Positions 1-9,035 of a stretch of 32,787 bases of DNA are shown here, piece after piece; position 1 is the stretch's first letter; each line of letters starts with the position of its first letter. The notes beneath the pieces were generated by a model that ran no database searches, was not told where the DNA came from, and was given only the letters and a program-made list of their open reading frames with translations. The DNA lies in contig JABFRC010000163.1 of the NCBI GenBank assembly GCA_013141375.1, positions 1 through 32,787 of the forward strand, given 5' to 3'. The DNA comes from Methylococcaceae bacterium. Its GTDB lineage: Bacteria; Pseudomonadota; Gammaproteobacteria; Methylococcales; Methylomonadaceae. The translations under genes were made by a program, and so were the position numbers.

Positions 1-357
1 CCCTTTAAAGTGTGGTTGTTGCCTGAAGAAGTCGATAAGATTGAAGACAATAAAGCTGCTTCTCAGCAACAAGTGGCCGATCGCCTGGGTTTGATCGTAT
101 CTAATTTGAATGATGCACAAAGAGAAGCACTGCAAGGCCTGAAAAATGGCGTGTTGGTGCAGGATGTGGCAAAAGGTGCAGCTAAGGATGCAGGGATACA
201 ACGTGGCGATGTGATTCTAAGGCTTCAGAATAATGTCATCCGTGATGTGGCTGATTTTGATAAGATAGTCAAAGAACTACCCGTGGGTAAATCAATTGCT
301 GTGTTAATTCAACGGCAAGGTAGCCCCATCTTTTTGGCACTCAAATTAGACAAGTAA
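1..357 (+). CDS. DegP/DegQ/MucD-type periplasmic serine protease, C-terminal end (5' partial)
   Basis: The reading frame is open from base 1, so the ORF-track start at base 10 is not a true start and the gene begins upstream of the window. The visible 118 residues are the tail of a trypsin-like HtrA protease. They match the last PDZ domain: the core 'GVLVQDVAKGAAKDAGIQRGDVIL' region fits the PDZ carboxylate-binding fold, followed by 'IQRQGSPIFLALKLDK' as the closing strand. Family members are periplasmic chaperone-proteases that clear misfolded envelope proteins, and in gammaproteobacteria they often sit just before lepA in the sigma-E/mucD neighbourhood. The catalytic triad lies outside the window, so protease activity is inferred from family and context only. 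The stop is three bases before lepA. Confidence 0.85.
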   Translation, partial: PFKVWLLPEEVDKIEDNKAASQQQVADRLGLIVSNLNDAQREALQGLKNGVLVQDVAKGAAKDAGIQRGDVILRLQNNVIRDVADFDKIVKELPVGKSIAVLIQRQGSPIFLALKLDK

Positions 358-360
358 CAC

Positions 361-2160
361 GTGGATTTAAAACATATAAGAAATTTCTCCATTATCGCCC
401 ATATCGACCATGGTAAATCGACACTTGCAGACCGATTTATTCAACTCTGCGGAGGTTTAACTAACCGGGAAATGTCGGCCCAAGTGCTCGATTCCATGGA
501 TATTGAAAAAGAGCGCGGTATTACTATTAAAGCCCAGAGTGTGACTCTGGACTTTAAAGCCAAGGATGGCGAAATTTACCAGCTCAATTTTATCGATACG
601 CCCGGGCATGTTGATTTTTCTTATGAGGTGTCTCGATCTTTAGCCGCCTGTGAGGGCGCGCTACTGGTCGTGGATGCAGCGCAAGGAGTTGAAGCGCAAA
701 GCGTAGCAAACTGCTACACAGCGATTGAGCAGGGACTGGAAGTTGTTCCTGTGCTCAACAAGATTGATTTACCCTCTGCCGAGCCAGAGCGAGTTCAGAC
801 GGAAATAGAAGAAGTCATTGGCATTCCCGCTGATGAAGCCCTGATGATCAGCGCCAAAACCGGTTTAGGTGTTCAAGATGTTTTGGAGCAGTTGGTTATT
901 AAAGTTCCACCACCGCAAGGCAATATTGATGGTCCTTTGCAGGCATTAATTATCGACTCTTGGTTTGATAGTTATTTAGGTGTGGTATCACTTGTGCGAA
1001 TTATGCATGGCAGTATTCGCAGAAAACAAAAGATTACCATTATGTCTACCGGTAGGTCGTTCATCGCCGAAAAAGTAGGCGTATTTACCCCTAAGCGCTT
1101 AGAAAGAGACGTTTTAAATACCGGTGAAGTGGGTTTTGTAGTGGCCGGTATCAAAGACATTTTTGGTGCGCCGGTCGGCGACACCATCACTTGGACAGAT
1201 AATCCCGCTACCGAACAACTCACTGGATTTCAACGTGTACAGCCGCGTGTATTTGCGGGGCTGTACCCAGTAAGTTCTGATAATTACGAAGATCTGCGTG
1301 AGGCCTTAAATAAATTAAACCTCAATGACGCCGCTTTGCAGTTTGAACCGGAAACTTCTCAAGCATTAGGTTTTGGTTTTCGATGCGGCTTCCTGGGCAT
1401 GTTGCATATGGAGATTGTTCAGGAGCGCTTGGAAAGGGAATACGATGTTGACTTGATCACTACCGCGCCAACTGTGGTTTACGAAGTGATTACCCAAAAT
1501 GATCAAGTATTGATGGTCGATAACCCGGCAAAACTTCCCGATGCTGGCGTTGTTAAAGAAATCAGAGAGCCTATTATTCGTGCCAACATTTTGGTGCCGG
1601 AGGCCTATTTAGGTGGCGTTATCACGCTATGTATTGAAAAGCGTGGGGTGCAAAAAGATATGCAATATGTTGGCAGGCAAGTGTCCTTGCATTATGAAAT
1701 GCCGTTAAGTGAGGTGGTATTGGACTTTTTTGACCGCTTAAAATCAGTCAGTCGTGGCTTTGCTTCATTTGATTACGAATTTTTGCGCTTTCAGCCTGCT
1801 GCGTTGGTAAAGCTGGATGTGCTCATTAATGCTGAAAAAGTGGATGCGCTCTCCATCATCGTGCATCGCGATTTAAGTCATAACCGTGGTCGCGATCTGG
1901 TCGAGAAAATGAAGGATTTAATACCAAGGCAAATGTACGAAGTCGCCATTCAGGCGGCTATCGGCTCTAAAGTGATTGCCAGATCAACGGTTAAAGCCAT
2001 GCGCAAGAATGTGATCGCCAAGTGTTACGGCGGTGACATCAGTCGAAAGAAGAAACTACTGGAAAAACAAAAAGCCGGTAAAAAGCGCATGAAACAGGTT
2101 GGTAATATTGAGATTCCTCAAGAAGCATTCCTGGCTGTTTTACAAATCAACAAGGAATAA
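361..2160 (+). CDS. lepA: Elongation factor 4 (LepA), ribosome back-translocating GTPase
   Basis: Full-length translational GTPase of 599 residues, the normal size for LepA. The G1 loop 'AHIDHGKS', the switch II region '[16 protein letters not shown]' and the G4 motif 'NKIDLP' are intact. The EF-G-like domains follow, and the LepA-specific C-terminal domain ends '[25 protein letters not shown]', a basic tail that contacts tRNA/rRNA. EF4 acts on stalled or mistranslocated ribosomes and in subunit biogenesis. The start is GTG at 361, giving the canonical N-terminus [20 protein letters not shown]; no ATG would preserve the G1 region. It begins three bases after the protease stop, so the two are probably co-transcribed. 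Confidence 0.97.
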   Translation: MDLKHIRNFSIIAHIDHGKSTLADRFIQLCGGLTNREMSAQVLDSMDIEKERGITIKAQSVTLDFKAKDGEIYQLNFIDTPGHVDFSYEVSRSLAACEGALLVVDAAQGVEAQSVANCYTAIEQGLEVVPVLNKIDLPSAEPERVQTEIEEVIGIPADEALMISAKTGLGVQDVLEQLVIKVPPPQGNIDGPLQALIIDSWFDSYLGVVSLVRIMHGSIRRKQKITIMSTGRSFIAEKVGVFTPKRLERDVLNTGEVGFVVAGIKDIFGAPVGDTITWTDNPATEQLTGFQRVQPRVFAGLYPVSSDNYEDLREALNKLNLNDAALQFEPETSQALGFGFRCGFLGMLHMEIVQERLEREYDVDLITTAPTVVYEVITQNDQVLMVDNPAKLPDAGVVKEIREPIIRANILVPEAYLGGVITLCIEKRGVQKDMQYVGRQVSLHYEMPLSEVVLDFFDRLKSVSRGFASFDYEFLRFQPAALVKLDVLINAEKVDALSIIVHRDLSHNRGRDLVEKMKDLIPRQMYEVAIQAAIGSKVIARSTVKAMRKNVIAKCYGGDISRKKKLLEKQKAGKKRMKQVGNIEIPQEAFLAVLQINKE

Positions 2161-2167
2161 GCAGGCG

Positions 2168-2181
2168 ATGGGGAAACCCAT
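2168..2181 (+). other. Short GAAA-loop hairpin between lepA and lepB
   Basis: The bases ATGGG-GAAA-CCCAT form a 5-bp stem closed by a GNRA-type tetraloop, eight bases after the lepA stop. A run of six T lies about 20 bases further on, too far away for a standard intrinsic terminator. It may be a small mRNA processing or stability element in the 64-base lepA-lepB spacer, or chance. Confidence 0.3.
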
Positions 2182-2224
2182 GATGCTAATGGAACTACTT
2201 TTTTAACTACAAAACACTAACCCT

Positions 2225-3001
2225 ATGGACTTCGATTTTTCCTTCTTTTTATTTATTGCCTCTGTCGTAACCGGTGTTATTTGGGGCGGCTACTTATTGG
2301 TGCTTAAATCCAAGGGGCTTGTTTTTGATGAGAAAGATGAACCTGTTTTGGTTGAATATGCTCGGTCATTTTTCCCAATTGTACTCATCGTCTTGTTATT
2401 ACGTTCATTTTTAGCAGAGCCTTTCCGGATACCTTCCGGCTCAATGATGCCGACTTTATTAGTGGGCGATTTTATTTTAGTAAATAAATTTACTTACGGA
2501 ATTCGCTTACCAGTTATCAATAAAAAGATTATTGAAGTCAATGAACCACAGAGAGGTGATATCTTTGTTTTTCGTTATCCCAAAGACCCCTCCGTTGATT
2601 ACATTAAACGTGTGATTGGCTTGCCAGGTGACAGAGTCTCATATCACGACAAAAAGCTGACTATCAACGGGGCGCCTATCAGTCAGGTGTTTTCTGAGAC
2701 CTATCAAGGTGTTGGTCAAGGTCAGGACATGACAGGTGCTAATCTATTGGAAGAGAATCTGACAGGGGTAGAACATAATATCTTGATTAGAAATGGTTCG
2801 CCAACTGTAGAGTTTGACTATATTGTTCCTCCTGGGAATTATTTTGCGATGGGTGACAATCGAGACAATAGTAACGACAGTCGATATTGGGGGCCAGTTC
2901 CTGAGGAAAACCTAGTAGGTAAGGCATTCTTTATCTGGATGAGTTGGGATTGGCAGCATAAGGGCGTCGGTTTTGATCGAATTGGAACGGTATTGAAATA
3001 A
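2225..3001 (+). CDS. lepB: Signal peptidase I
   Basis: Inner-membrane leader peptidase of 258 residues that cleaves Sec and Tat signal peptides on the periplasmic side. Two N-terminal hydrophobic segments are visible (about residues 5-27 and 49-64). Box B 'IPSGSMMPTLLVGD' supplies the nucleophile Ser73, and box D 'DYIKRVIGLPGD' supplies the general-base Lys128. Box E 'MGDNRDNSNDSRYWGPV' is complete. It is shorter than the E. coli enzyme (324 aa) but typical for this class. It follows lepA after 64 bases, the conserved lepA-lepB pairing. No clear Shine-Dalgarno precedes the ATG, though no better start exists. Confidence 0.97.
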   Translation: MDFDFSFFLFIASVVTGVIWGGYLLVLKSKGLVFDEKDEPVLVEYARSFFPIVLIVLLLRSFLAEPFRIPSGSMMPTLLVGDFILVNKFTYGIRLPVINKKIIEVNEPQRGDIFVFRYPKDPSVDYIKRVIGLPGDRVSYHDKKLTINGAPISQVFSETYQGVGQGQDMTGANLLEENLTGVEHNILIRNGSPTVEFDYIVPPGNYFAMGDNRDNSNDSRYWGPVPEENLVGKAFFIWMSWDWQHKGVGFDRIGTVLK

Positions 3002-3042
3002 ACTACATTTTTTGCTTCAAAATAATTACTGGAGCCAAGCAC

Positions 3043-3420
3043 ATGAAAGCAACTACCAAAAAGCAACAAGGATTAACTCTGATTTCCATTCTTTTAATTT
3101 TGGGGCTCATTGCTTTTTTTACCTTGCTGACGCTAAAAATTGTGCCTATTTACATGGATCACGCTAAGGTAGTGAATGCCTTGAAAGACTTGAAAGAATC
3201 CACGGATATTGAGGATAAAGGTGAGCATGAAATCAGGGATAGTTTGAACAAGCGTTTTAATATTAACTATGTATACGACGTTACTCAGGATGACATCAAA
3301 GTTATCAAGCATGGCAAATATTTGAAAGTGACCATTGAATATGAAACCGTGCAAAAAATAGTCGGCAATTTAAGTGTATTGGCTGAATTCAATGATTCGA
3401 TTGAGGTTGGTCAGGAGTGA
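3043..3420 (+). CDS. DUF4845 family small membrane protein with pilin-like N-terminus
   Basis: A 125-residue protein between lepB and rnc, the usual position of DUF4845 proteins in gamma- and betaproteobacteria. The N-terminus 'KKQQGLTLISILLILGLIAFF' is a basic stretch followed by one membrane helix. It resembles a type IV prepilin cleavage site (G then LTL), but the conserved Glu at +5 is Ser. The rest (about residues 36-125) is a small soluble, probably periplasmic, alpha/beta domain. The molecular function of the family is unknown. A GGAG ribosome binding site precedes the ATG. Its end overlaps the GTG start of rnc (GTGA), implying translational coupling. Confidence 0.85.
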   Translation: MKATTKKQQGLTLISILLILGLIAFFTLLTLKIVPIYMDHAKVVNALKDLKESTDIEDKGEHEIRDSLNKRFNINYVYDVTQDDIKVIKHGKYLKVTIEYETVQKIVGNLSVLAEFNDSIEVGQE

Positions 3421-4094
3421 TAAAAAAGTCCGAAGTCTTATCGGAAAGATTGGGGTTACGTTTTAATAATCCTCAGCTGTTTACCAATGCTTTGACCCAT
3501 CGCAGCGCAGGTTCAAGGAATAATGAGCGTTTAGAGTTTCTAGGCGATTCAATTCTGGGTTTTGTTATCGCCCATCAACTTTATAACATTTTTCCATCTG
3601 CACCTGAAGGCGTCTTGAGTCGGTTAAGAGCAAGCCTGGTTAACCAGACCTCTCTTGCAGAACTAGCCAGAAAGCATGATCTAGGGGATTATTTATTACT
3701 TGGTTCTGGCGAACTTAAAAGCGGTGGATTTCGTCGTGATTCGATTTTGTCCGATGCATTGGAAGCGATAATCGGTGCCTTGTTTATAGATCAAGGAATG
3801 GATGCCTGTCAGCAATGGTTGGTCGGGTTATTTCAGGAGAAGCTGCAAGCCTTATCGTTGGATAATTGGCAAAAAGATCCTAAAACGCAGTTACAAGAAT
3901 TAATGCAATCCAGAAAAGTGGATTTGCCAGAATACACTTTGATGAGCATGTCCGGACTAGGCCATGAACAAACCTTCAAAGTTAAATGTACCATCCCCTT
4001 AAGCAATGAATTTTGTATTGGTGTCGGTGTTTCAAGAAAAAAAGCAGAGCAGGCAGCAGCAGAGCAAATGCTTGAATTATTAAAAGGCAAGTAA
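3417..4094 (+). CDS. rnc: Ribonuclease III
   Basis: Double-strand-specific endoribonuclease of 225 residues that matures rRNA precursors and processes structured mRNAs. The catalytic domain has the signature 'ERLEFLGDSILGF' (acidic residues near E37, E40 and D44) and the second metal-binding set in 'SDALEAIIGAL' (D113, E116). The C-terminal dsRNA-binding domain (about residues 155-225) contains 'KKAEQAAAEQMLELL'. All metal ligands are present. The start is a GTG overlapping the previous stop by four bases, which fits the normal N-terminal length, and the stop overlaps the era ATG by one base (TAATG). Confidence 0.97.
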   Translation: MIKKSEVLSERLGLRFNNPQLFTNALTHRSAGSRNNERLEFLGDSILGFVIAHQLYNIFPSAPEGVLSRLRASLVNQTSLAELARKHDLGDYLLLGSGELKSGGFRRDSILSDALEAIIGALFIDQGMDACQQWLVGLFQEKLQALSLDNWQKDPKTQLQELMQSRKVDLPEYTLMSMSGLGHEQTFKVKCTIPLSNEFCIGVGVSRKKAEQAAAEQMLELLKGK

Positions 4095-4975
4095 TGAATT
4101 GTGGTTTCGTAGCCCTGATAGGGCGCCCCAATGTGGGTAAATCAACACTTATGAATCATCTGCTGAGGCAAAAAATCAGCATCACTTCTCGAAAACCACA
4201 AACGACCCGTCATCGTATATTAGGTATAAATACTACAGAAGCAGGGCAAGCCATCTATATGGATACGCCCGGCATGCATGGTAATGAGAAGAAAGCTCTA
4301 AACCGCTATTTGAACAGGACAGCTGAAACTACCTTGTTGGGCGTTGATGTAATCGTCTGGTTGATTGATGGCTTGTCCTGGCACGAATATGACGAAATAA
4401 TATTTAAAAAACTCGAACAAGCTGGGTTGCCGGTCATTCTGGCCGTGAACAAAGTAGATAAGGTAAAAGACAAAGATGCGATTCTGACGTTTTTTTCTGA
4501 AGCTCAACATCGCTTTCCTTTTGCACATCTGATCCCCATCTCGGCTTTAAAACGCACGAATTTAGATCAACTTGAAAGTCTGATCATGGCGATGTTGCCG
4601 GAAAATGATCTGATTTACCCTGAAGATCAGATTACTGACAGGCCTGAGCGATTCTTGTGTGCAGAAATTATTCGGGAAAAATTAACCAGACGTTTAGGTG
4701 ATGAATTACCGTATGCAATTACGGTTGAAATAGAACGCTTCGAAGAAAAACCGACCATCACCAAGATCTATGCGATTATCTGGGTGGAACGCTTGGGTCA
4801 AAAAACTATCGTCATCGGTGACAATGGTGAGATGCTTAAAAAAGTAGGCACTGATGCCAGGTTGGATATTGAGAAATTGTTAGACCAAAAGGTTTACATT
4901 CAGCTTTGGGTCAAGGTGAAAAAAGGCTGGTCCGACAGTGAGCGCGCTCTGCAAAGCTTGGGATTTAATGACTGA
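4094..4975 (+). CDS. era: GTPase Era, 16S rRNA/30S assembly factor
   Basis: Essential GTPase of 293 residues that binds the 3' end of 16S rRNA during small-subunit maturation. G1 'GRPNVGKSTL', G3 'DTPGMHG' and G4 'NKVDK' are intact. The C-terminal KH domain (about residues 195-293) includes 'IGDNGEMLKKVGTDARLDIE', the GxxG RNA-binding loop region. It is translationally coupled to rnc by a one-base overlap, and the rnc-era pairing is nearly universal in this group. Confidence 0.97.
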   Translation: MNCGFVALIGRPNVGKSTLMNHLLRQKISITSRKPQTTRHRILGINTTEAGQAIYMDTPGMHGNEKKALNRYLNRTAETTLLGVDVIVWLIDGLSWHEYDEIIFKKLEQAGLPVILAVNKVDKVKDKDAILTFFSEAQHRFPFAHLIPISALKRTNLDQLESLIMAMLPENDLIYPEDQITDRPERFLCAEIIREKLTRRLGDELPYAITVEIERFEEKPTITKIYAIIWVERLGQKTIVIGDNGEMLKKVGTDARLDIEKLLDQKVYIQLWVKVKKGWSDSERALQSLGFND

Positions 4976-5675
4976 TGCGACGGTTACGCTGCAGCCTGCT
5001 TTTGTGTTGCAGCAACGTAATTACCGTGAAACCAGCTTAATTATTGAGGTATTGACTCGCGATTATGGTCGGCTTTCGGTGTTGGCAAAAGGCGTTAGAA
5101 AATTAAAATCCAAAACGGCAGGTTTGTTACAACCTTTCGTTCCCCTGTTGATTTCTTATGTCGGCAAGGCAGAACTTAAAACCCTCACCGCAGTTGAAAT
5201 GGCTGAGCCTTTCGGTAAATTATCCGGTCTTGCATTGTATTGCGGTTTTTATATCAATGAGTTAATTGGCTGTTTTTTACATAAGTATGATCCCCATCCA
5301 GATGTTTTTGATCAGTACCAGGCATGTGTCGTTAGCTTGGCAACAGAGGCGCAGTTAGAACCCGCGTTAAGAACTTTTGAGCTTGATTTGCTTGATAGCG
5401 TTGGCTACGGATTGCATTCAGATATAGATGATGCGCATCAATTTTCACAGTCGCAAGCCTATGTTTTTGATGCCGAACGCGGATTGGTTGCAAGTGCCCA
5501 AGGCCCCTATTCCGTACACACCTTGCAAGCCATTCAACGCAGATGTTTCAATGATCCGAAGACCTTAAGTCAAACCAAGATGCTTATGCGACAGGTCATC
5601 GACACACATCTTCAAGGCAAGCGACTAAAAAGTCGCACAGTAATCAATAAACTTCTAAAACAAACTGAACAATGA
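4968..5675 (+). CDS. recO: DNA repair protein RecO
   Basis: RecF-pathway mediator that loads RecA on SSB-coated single strands. I place the start at the ATG at 4968, overlapping the era stop by eight bases. This gives 235 residues beginning [19 protein letters not shown], and the family's N-terminal OB fold normally starts with such an 'AFVLxxRxYxE(T/S)S' segment. The ORF-track start ten codons upstream is a GTG deep inside era and adds no conserved sequence. '[12 protein letters not shown]' is the typical helical-domain motif of RecO. The end overlaps pdxJ by four bases (ATGA). Confidence 0.93.
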   Translation: MTDATVTLQPAFVLQQRNYRETSLIIEVLTRDYGRLSVLAKGVRKLKSKTAGLLQPFVPLLISYVGKAELKTLTAVEMAEPFGKLSGLALYCGFYINELIGCFLHKYDPHPDVFDQYQACVVSLATEAQLEPALRTFELDLLDSVGYGLHSDIDDAHQFSQSQAYVFDAERGLVASAQGPYSVHTLQAIQRRCFNDPKTLSQTKMLMRQVIDTHLQGKRLKSRTVINKLLKQTEQ

Positions 5676-6439
5676 ACAAACAGAATATTTTATTGGGAGT
5701 GAATGTCGACCATATTGCAACCATCAGGCAGGCTAGAGGAACGCGTTTTCCTGATCCGGTACAGGCGGCGTTGATTGCAGAGCAGGCCGGAGCAGACGGC
5801 ATTACTGCACACTTACGCGAGGATCGTAGGCATATTCAGGATAGGGATATTTATCTTCTTAAAGAAATGCTGCATACCCGGCTGAATTTTGAAATGGCCG
5901 TCACCAAAGAAATGATTGGCATAGCCGTTCAGGTCAAGCCTTATGCTTGCTGTTTGGTGCCTGAAAAACGGGCCGAGCTGACAACTGAGGGGGGGCTTGA
6001 TGTCGTTGCTCAGCTGGATGCTCTGTATGGTGCTTGCGACAGCTTAAAATCGGCGGGCATAGAAGTGTCTCTGTTTATTGATCCAGAATTTCATCAAATA
6101 GATGCTGCTGTTAAAGTAGGTGCTCCAGTTATTGAATTACATACCGGGCGTTACGCTGATGCTGAAGATAAACAGCAGCAGTTGATAGAACTTGAGCGCA
6201 TTCGTAAGGCGGCGCAATACGCCCATCAAGCTGGATTACAAGTGAATGCAGGTCATGGTCTTAATTTTCATAATGTTGAGGCAATCTGCGCAATTCCTGA
6301 GATAGTTGAGCTGAATATTGGGCATTCCATCATTGCCCAGGCCGTTTTGACAGGATTGGCGAATACCGTCAGTGAGTTAAAGCAACTTATGCGCAATGCC
6401 AGACAGCAAGGCATTCTGATTCAAGCGCCATGGCATTAG
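5672..6439 (+). CDS. pdxJ: Pyridoxine 5'-phosphate synthase
   Basis: TIM-barrel enzyme of 255 residues that condenses 1-deoxyxylulose 5-phosphate with 3-amino-2-oxopropyl phosphate, the last step of the DXP-dependent vitamin B6 route. Diagnostic segments are '[16 protein letters not shown]', '[16 protein letters not shown]', 'NFEMAVT' and '[10 protein letters not shown]'. Start and length are standard (the E. coli enzyme is about 243 aa). In E. coli it is followed by acpS; here its last codons overlap the start of a PP2C-type phosphatase gene instead. Confidence 0.97.
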   Translation: MNKQNILLGVNVDHIATIRQARGTRFPDPVQAALIAEQAGADGITAHLREDRRHIQDRDIYLLKEMLHTRLNFEMAVTKEMIGIAVQVKPYACCLVPEKRAELTTEGGLDVVAQLDALYGACDSLKSAGIEVSLFIDPEFHQIDAAVKVGAPVIELHTGRYADAEDKQQQLIELERIRKAAQYAHQAGLQVNAGHGLNFHNVEAICAIPEIVELNIGHSIIAQAVLTGLANTVSELKQLMRNARQQGILIQAPWH

Positions 6440-7164
6440 AGTTTTATCAATTAACCTCGGCTGGTGATAGAGCCAGCAATCAGGATTATATGGCGCATAT
6501 CATCAATGATGATTACGCGTTGTTTTTGGTGGCGGATGGCTTGGGTGGATATAGTGACGGTGAAAAAGCGTCACGTTTTTTCTGTCTGGGCATGTTGAAA
6601 GTGGCAGAAGCTTTTAGTAAACGTATGATTGAAAATCCGGAAGCGGTTTTAGGTGCCTGGATTGATGCGGCAATCGATGAAATGGCTAATTTATTTCAGA
6701 GTGATGAGATTTCAAAACACGCCTTTACTACCTGCGTATGCCTATATATCGATAAGCACTCGGTATTAACGGGACATTGTGGGGATTCACGTATTTATCG
6801 AATGAATTCTAAGCAGATTTTATGGCGAACAGAAGATCACTCTATTCCTCAGCAACTGCTAAGCGCCGGTAAAATTGCTGAACAAGATATGGGCTTGCAT
6901 CCCGAACAAAATCAGCTGACCCGTAGCATTAATGTACTTAAGAAGCATCGACCTGAAATAAAGAAATACCCTGCAATAGAACCAGGGGAGACTTTTTTAC
7001 TGTGTACGGATGGATTTTGGGAGCATGTGAAACAACCAGAGTTATTGCAATTAGCTCAGCCAGCCAGTGGCAAGACCACCTTAGCAAAACTTGCGCAGCT
7101 TACCGTGCTTAGAGCGCATGGCGGCAGTGATAACGTGACGGTACAATGGGTTCGTTGTTTTTAA
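6430..7164 (+). CDS. PP2C-family (PPM) serine/threonine protein phosphatase
   Basis: A soluble, single-domain, metal-dependent phosphatase of 244 residues, the size of bacterial Stp1/PrpC enzymes. The metal-binding motifs are all visible: 'SNQDY' (Asp19), '[12 protein letters not shown]' (Asp36-Gly37), '[10 protein letters not shown]' (Asp119), '[10 protein letters not shown]' (Asp194) and '[11 protein letters not shown]' (Asp234). Such enzymes reverse Hanks-type kinase phosphorylation or switch anti-sigma partners. No kinase is encoded in the window, so the substrate is unknown. It overlaps pdxJ by ten bases and is probably the last gene of the lepA-pdxJ run. It converges with the sigma-54 activator gene 13 bases downstream, and no obvious terminator hairpin lies between. 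Confidence 0.92.
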   Translation: MALEFYQLTSAGDRASNQDYMAHIINDDYALFLVADGLGGYSDGEKASRFFCLGMLKVAEAFSKRMIENPEAVLGAWIDAAIDEMANLFQSDEISKHAFTTCVCLYIDKHSVLTGHCGDSRIYRMNSKQILWRTEDHSIPQQLLSAGKIAEQDMGLHPEQNQLTRSINVLKKHRPEIKKYPAIEPGETFLLCTDGFWEHVKQPELLQLAQPASGKTTLAKLAQLTVLRAHGGSDNVTVQWVRCF

Positions 7165-7177
7165 AGCTTTTGTTCAT

Positions 7178-8143
7178 TTAGTGAGATATTGAAAAGCCGT
7201 GTTTTTGCATGCGGTAGAGTAGAGTGTCTCTGGAGATGCCCAATAGCTTTGCAGATTTGGCGCGATTTCCGTTGGTTCGGCGCAATGCTTGGCTAATCAG
7301 GTCTGCTTCGAGCGAATCTAATTGCACACCTTCCTCGGGCAAAATAAAGTCGGCGTTTTCAGGCGTGTCACCACTGACGGTGAGATTAAATTCGGCGGGA
7401 AGATTTTCCGGCTCGATGGTTTTTCCCGCCAACAAAACGCTCATTCTTTCGCACAGATTTCTCAATTCTCTTATGTTGCCGGGCCATTTATATTGCTTCA
7501 ATGCCTTGACGGTAGCCTTGCTAAGCTTGGGTTCTTCAATGGAATGGGCATCGGCAAATAATTTGAGAAAGTGAACTGCCAAGGGCTCAATGTCTTCAGT
7601 ACGCTTAGTCAGCGGTGGCAATTCCAGCGGCACTACATTGAGTCGAAAGAATAAATCCTGTCTGAACTCGCCTTGCGCAATTTGCTTGGTTAAATCAGAG
7701 TTGGTAGCGGCAATAACGCGAACATTTACCTTGCTGGGTTTGGTTTCGCCAACAACAAGACACTCGCCTGAATCCAGAAAGCGCAAGAATTTGGCTTGTA
7801 CTGAAAGTGGTAATGAGTTGATTTCGTCCAGAAATAAAGTGCCGCCGTCAGCAGCTTGAAATAAACCCTGATTGCTGGAACTAGCCCCCGTAAATGCACC
7901 TTTTTTATGACCAAACAATTCTGACTCGATTAAGCCTTCAGGCAAGGTTGCGCAATTTAAGGTAATGAAGGGTTTATCGGATCGACTACTGGCTTTCTGA
8001 ATGGCATTGGCGAAGACTTCTTTGCCGGTGCCTGTTTCGCCTTTGAGTAATACTGTAACATCGGTAGTTGCAACGATTCTGGCGCTACGAATCAGAGAGT
8101 CCAGAGCAGGTGATTGACCAACAATCGAGCTGAAATGAGACAT
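7178..8143 (-). CDS. Sigma-54-dependent transcriptional activator without N-terminal sensor domain
   Basis: A 321-residue protein made only of an AAA+ domain and a Fis-type DNA-binding domain, the layout of PspF. Walker A 'GETGTGKE' (35-42), the sigma-54 contact loop 'GAFTGA' (82-87), Walker B 'GGTLFLDE' (100-107) and the 'FRQDLFFRLNV' arginine-finger region are intact. The C-terminus 'NGNRAKSAKLLGISRDTLLYRM' is the helix-turn-helix. It should therefore be competent to open sigma-54 promoters. No receiver, GAF or PAS domain is present, so control must come from a partner or from expression level. No psp gene is nearby. A strong ribosome binding site (GGGGAGG, 5 bases before ATG) lies within the end of the upstream membrane-protein gene, one base away. 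Confidence 0.93.
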   Translation of the reverse strand: MSHFSSIVGQSPALDSLIRSARIVATTDVTVLLKGETGTGKEVFANAIQKASSRSDKPFITLNCATLPEGLIESELFGHKKGAFTGASSSNQGLFQAADGGTLFLDEINSLPLSVQAKFLRFLDSGECLVVGETKPSKVNVRVIAATNSDLTKQIAQGEFRQDLFFRLNVVPLELPPLTKRTEDIEPLAVHFLKLFADAHSIEEPKLSKATVKALKQYKWPGNIRELRNLCERMSVLLAGKTIEPENLPAEFNLTVSGDTPENADFILPEEGVQLDSLEADLISQALRRTNGNRAKSAKLLGISRDTLLYRMQKHGFSISH

Positions 8144-8144
8144 C

Positions 8145-8876
8145 CTACCTCCCCATCGTTTGAGCGTGTTGCAATCGCATCGGGTTTAAATCCGGTATGG
8201 CGGCCAATAATGCAAGGGCAATCATAAGTATGCCAATCAGCTGTCTAAAACGCTGCAATCCTGATAGCTTCGTCAAAATGCCTGTCATAATGCCGATTCC
8301 CATCACCGCGGGGATAGTGCCGAGACCGAAAAACAGCATAGTAAATGCGCTTTGACTGACACCGCCGGCGGTTGACGCCAGCGCTAAGGCGGTATAAACC
8401 AAGCTACAGGGCAGCCAGCCCCAGACCATGCCGAACAAGTATGCTTGGCGATAGGTTTTTACCGGGATCAGTTTGCGCCCATAAGGTTCTATGGCTCGCC
8501 AGAAATGCAGGCCAATTTTTTCAATATAGGCGAAACGGGGGAACCATCCGGCAATATAGAATCCAGCGCTACCCATAACTACGGCGGATAATATTTGTAA
8601 AATTCTATAGCCAGTCGATTCGTCCATCGACATAACCAATAAACTCTGAACAACGCCCAATAACGATCCGGCTAAAGTGTAGCTGGTGACTCTGCCGGCG
8701 TTGTAATTGAACACAAATGGCAACAGGCGTTTTTTATTCTGGCGAATATCGGCATCCAAACTTAACGTTAAGGTGCCTATGATGGATCCACACATGCCAA
8801 CACAATGCATGCTGCTAAGCAGGCCCATTATGAATGCGACTAGATACGATGAATTAAAAGCGTGGTCAAATTCCAT
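8145..8876 (-). CDS. TauE/SafE-family integral membrane protein (MHCxGMCG type)
   Basis: A 243-residue polytopic membrane protein with about six hydrophobic helices. The first carries the motif 'GLLSSMHCVGMCG', typical of the TauE/SafE subgroup (PF13386-like) often found near cytochrome oxidase or metal genes and suspected to move metals or sulfur compounds. The paired Cys/His residues suggest metal or thiol chemistry, but the substrate is unknown. The ORF-track start is a TTG at 8912 with no ribosome binding site. I prefer the ATG at 8876, which puts the first helix close to the N-terminus as usual; neither start has a clear Shine-Dalgarno. The stop is one base from the sigma-54 activator start, so the two are surely co-translated and likely functionally related. 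Confidence 0.85.
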   Translation of the reverse strand: MEFDHAFNSSYLVAFIMGLLSSMHCVGMCGSIIGTLTLSLDADIRQNKKRLLPFVFNYNAGRVTSYTLAGSLLGVVQSLLVMSMDESTGYRILQILSAVVMGSAGFYIAGWFPRFAYIEKIGLHFWRAIEPYGRKLIPVKTYRQAYLFGMVWGWLPCSLVYTALALASTAGGVSQSAFTMLFFGLGTIPAVMGIGIMTGILTKLSGLQRFRQLIGILMIALALLAAIPDLNPMRLQHAQTMGR

Positions 8877-8931
8877 AGTCGCTATGATTAGCCCTGAGTT
8901 GATAGTAAGCAAATAGCTTTTGATGAGAGGA

Positions 8932-8971
8932 CTGTGTGAAATAACCTATTGTAATGGGTTATTTTACACAG
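8932..8971. repeat. 15-bp inverted repeat upstream of the TauE-like gene
   Basis: The left arm CTGTGTGAAATAACC and right arm GGTTATTTTACACAG match at 14 of 15 positions (the exception is a G-U type pair) around a 10-base loop. It lies between the pyrF stop and the start of the downstream minus-strand genes. On the minus strand no U-tract follows, so it is not a textbook terminator for pyrF. It could be a factor-dependent terminator, an operator or an RNA processing hairpin. Confidence 0.75.
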
Positions 8972-9035
8972 ATTTATTATCCAGAATGAGCTGTGTTTTG
9001 ACAATGATTTATTCAAAGCAACTCAATAGAGTGTG

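Noticed and set aside
2168-2206. Hairpin after lepA as an intrinsic terminator
   Set aside because: The stem is only 5 bp and the T-run is about 20 bases away; lepA and lepB are probably co-transcribed.
4938-4967. Upstream GTG start for recO given by the ORF track
   Set aside because: Lies fully inside era, adds ten unconserved residues, and the ATG at 4968 matches the family N-terminus.
8877-8912. TTG start of the TauE-like gene given by the ORF track
   Set aside because: No ribosome binding site and a nonstandard codon; the ATG at 8876 gives a normal N-terminus, though this is not certain.
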